DNA from: Dastarcus helophoroides
Taxonomy: Eukaryota > Arthropoda > Insecta > Coleoptera > Bothrideridae
NCBI GenBank assembly: GCA_028583605.1
Contig: CM053327.1
Location: 20,385,629-20,449,628 of the forward strand
Direction of reading: 5' to 3'
DNA length: 64,000 nt
In this document: positions 61,442 to 64,000 of the stretch, in pieces
How the letters are laid out: each line of letters opens with the position of its first letter
How positions within the stretch are numbered: the first letter of the stretch is position 1
Position numbers and translations under genes: made by a program
Notes under the pieces: generated by a model
The model's database searches: none
The model's input: the letters and a program-made list of their open reading frames with translations, nothing else
Told to the model about the DNA's origin: nothing

Positions 61442-61624
61442 TATATAAGATGATACAATGACCTAATTGTTTAGTTTACTATGTGGACTCACTGTCGCAT
61501 TCACATTTAATAATTATTATTCAGAGTGCTGTAGTGTGTAGTTTGCGTCAAATAAAAAAAGACCCGGTGTACTGCATTCATGAGTTTAATTGATCCAAGG
61601 AACTCTTAAAATTATATCATGCAG
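61442..61624 (+). promoter_or_regulatory. Orphan TATA/initiator promoter with short first exon
   Basis: TATATAAG at 61442-61449 is followed 31 bases later by TTAGTT (A at 61473), a near-consensus arthropod initiator. About 145 bases downstream lies ATG CAG (61619-61624) directly followed by GTAATA, a usable splice donor. Very short coding first exons are common in insect cuticle-protein genes. No exon 2 was found before the window ends, so the gene would continue outside it, or this is chance. Confidence 0.35.
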
Positions 61625-63483
61625 GTAATATTTTTGCGCAAAGCAATATAAATAAATTTAAATAAATATTTACCCTATTTCTTTAAATCGAAATAATTAA
61701 AATAATTCCATAGCTAATAAATCATAAAAAAATATAAGGTAACATCTTAACAATCTTACAAACCAGTAGGACTAATCGTTTACTATGAGACGTTATCGGA
61801 GATGTACATGGTGATTGGGAAGAGAACCCCGATATTCAAAAGAGGTGCAGGGGAAAAATAGACAAAAAACCTATGAGATAGCGAAGGAAATACAAGGTGA
61901 TTTAAGATTCAATATACATACATATTTTAAGGGCATATTCTTGGAGCCAAAATAAGTTTTTTTTTTATACACGTGTGTGCCAAAGTGCATTCCCTCTGAG
62001 CTACAGTCATCGAAAGTTGTATAAAAAAAAATAAATCGAATTGTGGTCTTGATCAAATCTTCTGAAAATTAACAAGCCCCTGTTTTTTTAGACACTCTTG
62101 ATTTATTTTCAACTTCAGAAATAATTAAAACCTAACTTTAGGGGAGACGAATTGGGTTTTCACTTTCCTTCGCCAAAACTTTCCGTTCGAAAATATACTT
62201 AAAATTATACGTTAAAAGAAGAAAAAGTCTTATTTTGAGGCAAAAAATATGCTCATAAAATATGTACATTGAATTTTAAATCATTCTCTGTGCATTTTTG
62301 CTGTTTTTTTTTTCTGAGAATACTTATTATCTGATATGTTATTTTATGAAGGTCGTGCATTCTAAACAGAACGCATAAGTCATTAGTAATAAATTTTAAA
62401 ATAAGAAATTTTGAGAAGGAAGTGGACAAGATTTCTTGAATATCAAAATTTGTTTTTGCAAAGTACCTACTTTGTGAGGATACATAATCGTTATTAATAC
62501 AAATTGAACAAATTCACACAATTATCACCCTTATAATGGCTATGACCTCGATTAAAAAGAATATCATTTGCCAAAAAAATCAATATTTTCGAAAAAACTA
62601 TTAAATTTAGCTATAGAGACAACATAAGAACATCAATGGAACTTTTTTGGTGCTTCCTATGCTGCAATAAAGTATAGGGTACTCTACTTAAAAAAGATGA
62701 ATGTTCATTATTTAAAATTAATTTTGAACACATGCAGTGTGTCCCAGGATAGAAAACTGAAGAGAGGCTTCTTTGTTATTTGTTAAATCACTAGAAGTGA
62801 CATTGTTTCATTATTTTTTATACAGGAAGTTATATTATAGGAAGATTATATAAAAATGACTAATAAACTGCTGTTATTTTTGATGGTTCCGAAAAATATT
62901 ATTAGAAAATGTGGTTAAGAGTTACAAAAAAAGATTAAATTTGAAATTTTTAACTGCAACTGCAATAATGCAGATTTCTAAATGTGTACATTATTGCACG
63001 CAAAGTCTATTCTCTTTGCATGACTCTCGCAGGAGCTGTTCCACAGTTAATTCAACAGACGGCTACACCTATCTGCGAATTATATTTGAGAACATTTGTA
63101 ACATTTGTTACATATCGAACATACCAAAGGCCTATAGAGAATTAAAAACGACTAGATATTTTCACAGTGGGTGGTATACGTTTAAACAGGCACGGATCCA
63201 GGATTTTGTTTGAGGGACAATTTTTGTGTAATATAGTTTAACCTCGAGGAAATGAAAATGATTTTCATAAGAGAGAAACTGAAAAAATATATTAACAGGT
63301 TATTTGCTCTTTGATTGAGCAAGAACATTTTCTGCAGTGTTTTGTAATAAATTTTGACGATGAAAAAAAAGTCAATTATCCGAACATTTGCTAAGATGCT
63401 CCAAGATAATATTTGACGACTAAAAAAAAGCTCTTGAACAAAAAATAATTTAATTCTTGCGACTACACATTGGGTTTTCAAGA

Positions 63484-64000
63484 AAGGGGAGCAATTTTTC
63501 TTAAGTCGACAAACTCTAATTTGCTAACATATTACCAACAGCTGATAGGGGGCGCTACCTGCGCTATCCTGCATGACTTCTAAATCATTATAACTTTTTT
63601 GTGTACCCACGTATATTAATTTTAAATAGGTTATTTTATTTCCCCATATTTTTTACGTAAAAAAGGTAAACGTTCTGAAAGTTGATACGAGCAACCGTTT
63701 CCAAGATATTTGCTTTTAAAGCTTGACGTGCCTTGGTTTTAAATCACTAAGATATTAAATTTTCAAAGCAGGCTTGAAAAAAAAAGTAATCATAAGACAG
63801 CCTTGAAACTAATTTATGTCAAATATTACTTTACTGATAATATTATTGCCTAAATTTTGAAAATCTCAACTAAGAAAATCCAAAAAATTAAGACGTAATT
63901 TATTTTCTAACTTAGAGATGTGAGATATGACCTCTGAGTCCGCGCAAGAAAATTTTAATTGTCTGGGTGGTCAAAACAGATATTTGGAGATGAATTTCAA
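63484..64000 (+). mobile_element. Second copy of the long-TIR foldback, cut by window end
   Basis: From CTTAAGTCGACAAACTCTAA onward this follows 34500-34985 closely, including AGGGGGCGCTACCTGCGC, TACGTAAAAAAGGT, GAGCAACCGTTTCCAAGAT and GCTTGACGTGCCTTGG. The outer 190 bases of the element are missing at its 5' side. It continues beyond the window. Confidence 0.8.

Overview
The window is AT-rich insect nuclear DNA. It carries four multi-exon genes for secreted chitin-binding proteins of the obstructor/CPAP3 family (cuticular proteins analogous to peritrophins, each with three type-2 chitin-binding domains). They lie in a head-to-tail array, all on the + strand. Short coding exons with GT-AG introns, long TE-filled first introns, mariner, Jockey-type and R2/R4-like elements and TTAGG-like degenerate repeats all fit an arthropod. 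An obst-A type paralogue pair (A1 and A2) is a pattern I associate with beetles, but the species is not determined by the sequence.

Layout of the array. (1) 946-1925: the 3' four exons of obst-B/CPAP3-B; its signal-peptide exon was not found in the window. (2) 10462-21660: obst-A/CPAP3-A1, complete, 5 exons, 240 aa. (3) 27314-31910: an obst-A-like paralogue (probably CPAP3-A2), 5 exons, 237 or 240 aa depending on which of two acceptors is used. (4) 37980-47729: a more divergent CPAP3 (D-type by my reading), 4 exons, 228 aa. The first three share the same intron phases; the fourth lacks the last intron. These proteins are expected to be secreted by epidermis or tracheal cells, bind chitin through the six-cysteine domains, and organise or protect the nascent cuticle.

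Everything else is intron or intergenic DNA dominated by decayed mobile elements: non-LTR retrotransposon pieces (4.4-5.6, 12.8-15.2, 16.7, 25.3-26.4, 36.8-37.2, 40.3-41.1, 41.5-41.8 kb), a gypsy integrase tail (45.4 kb), Tc1/mariner pieces (23.3-23.8, 30.4, 51.1-52.1 kb), a hAT piece (3.2 kb), short TA-flanked MITEs, and several long foldback elements. From 47.7 kb to the end I see no confident host gene. There is one good-looking orphan core promoter with a possible short first exon at 61.44-61.62 kb.

The most unusual material is structural. (a) There are hammerhead-ribozyme-like hairpins of the Penelope-element kind at four positions in three sequence families; one family shows compensatory changes in stem II. 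(b) A mariner-family (DUF4817-type) element at 50.35-53.44 kb carries its 5' half twice, as 1.2-kb inverted arms, and the second arm keeps sense codons where the first has stops. (c) This foldback sits between two other foldback or nested inverted-repeat elements, giving about 5 kb of nearly continuous inverted-repeat DNA.
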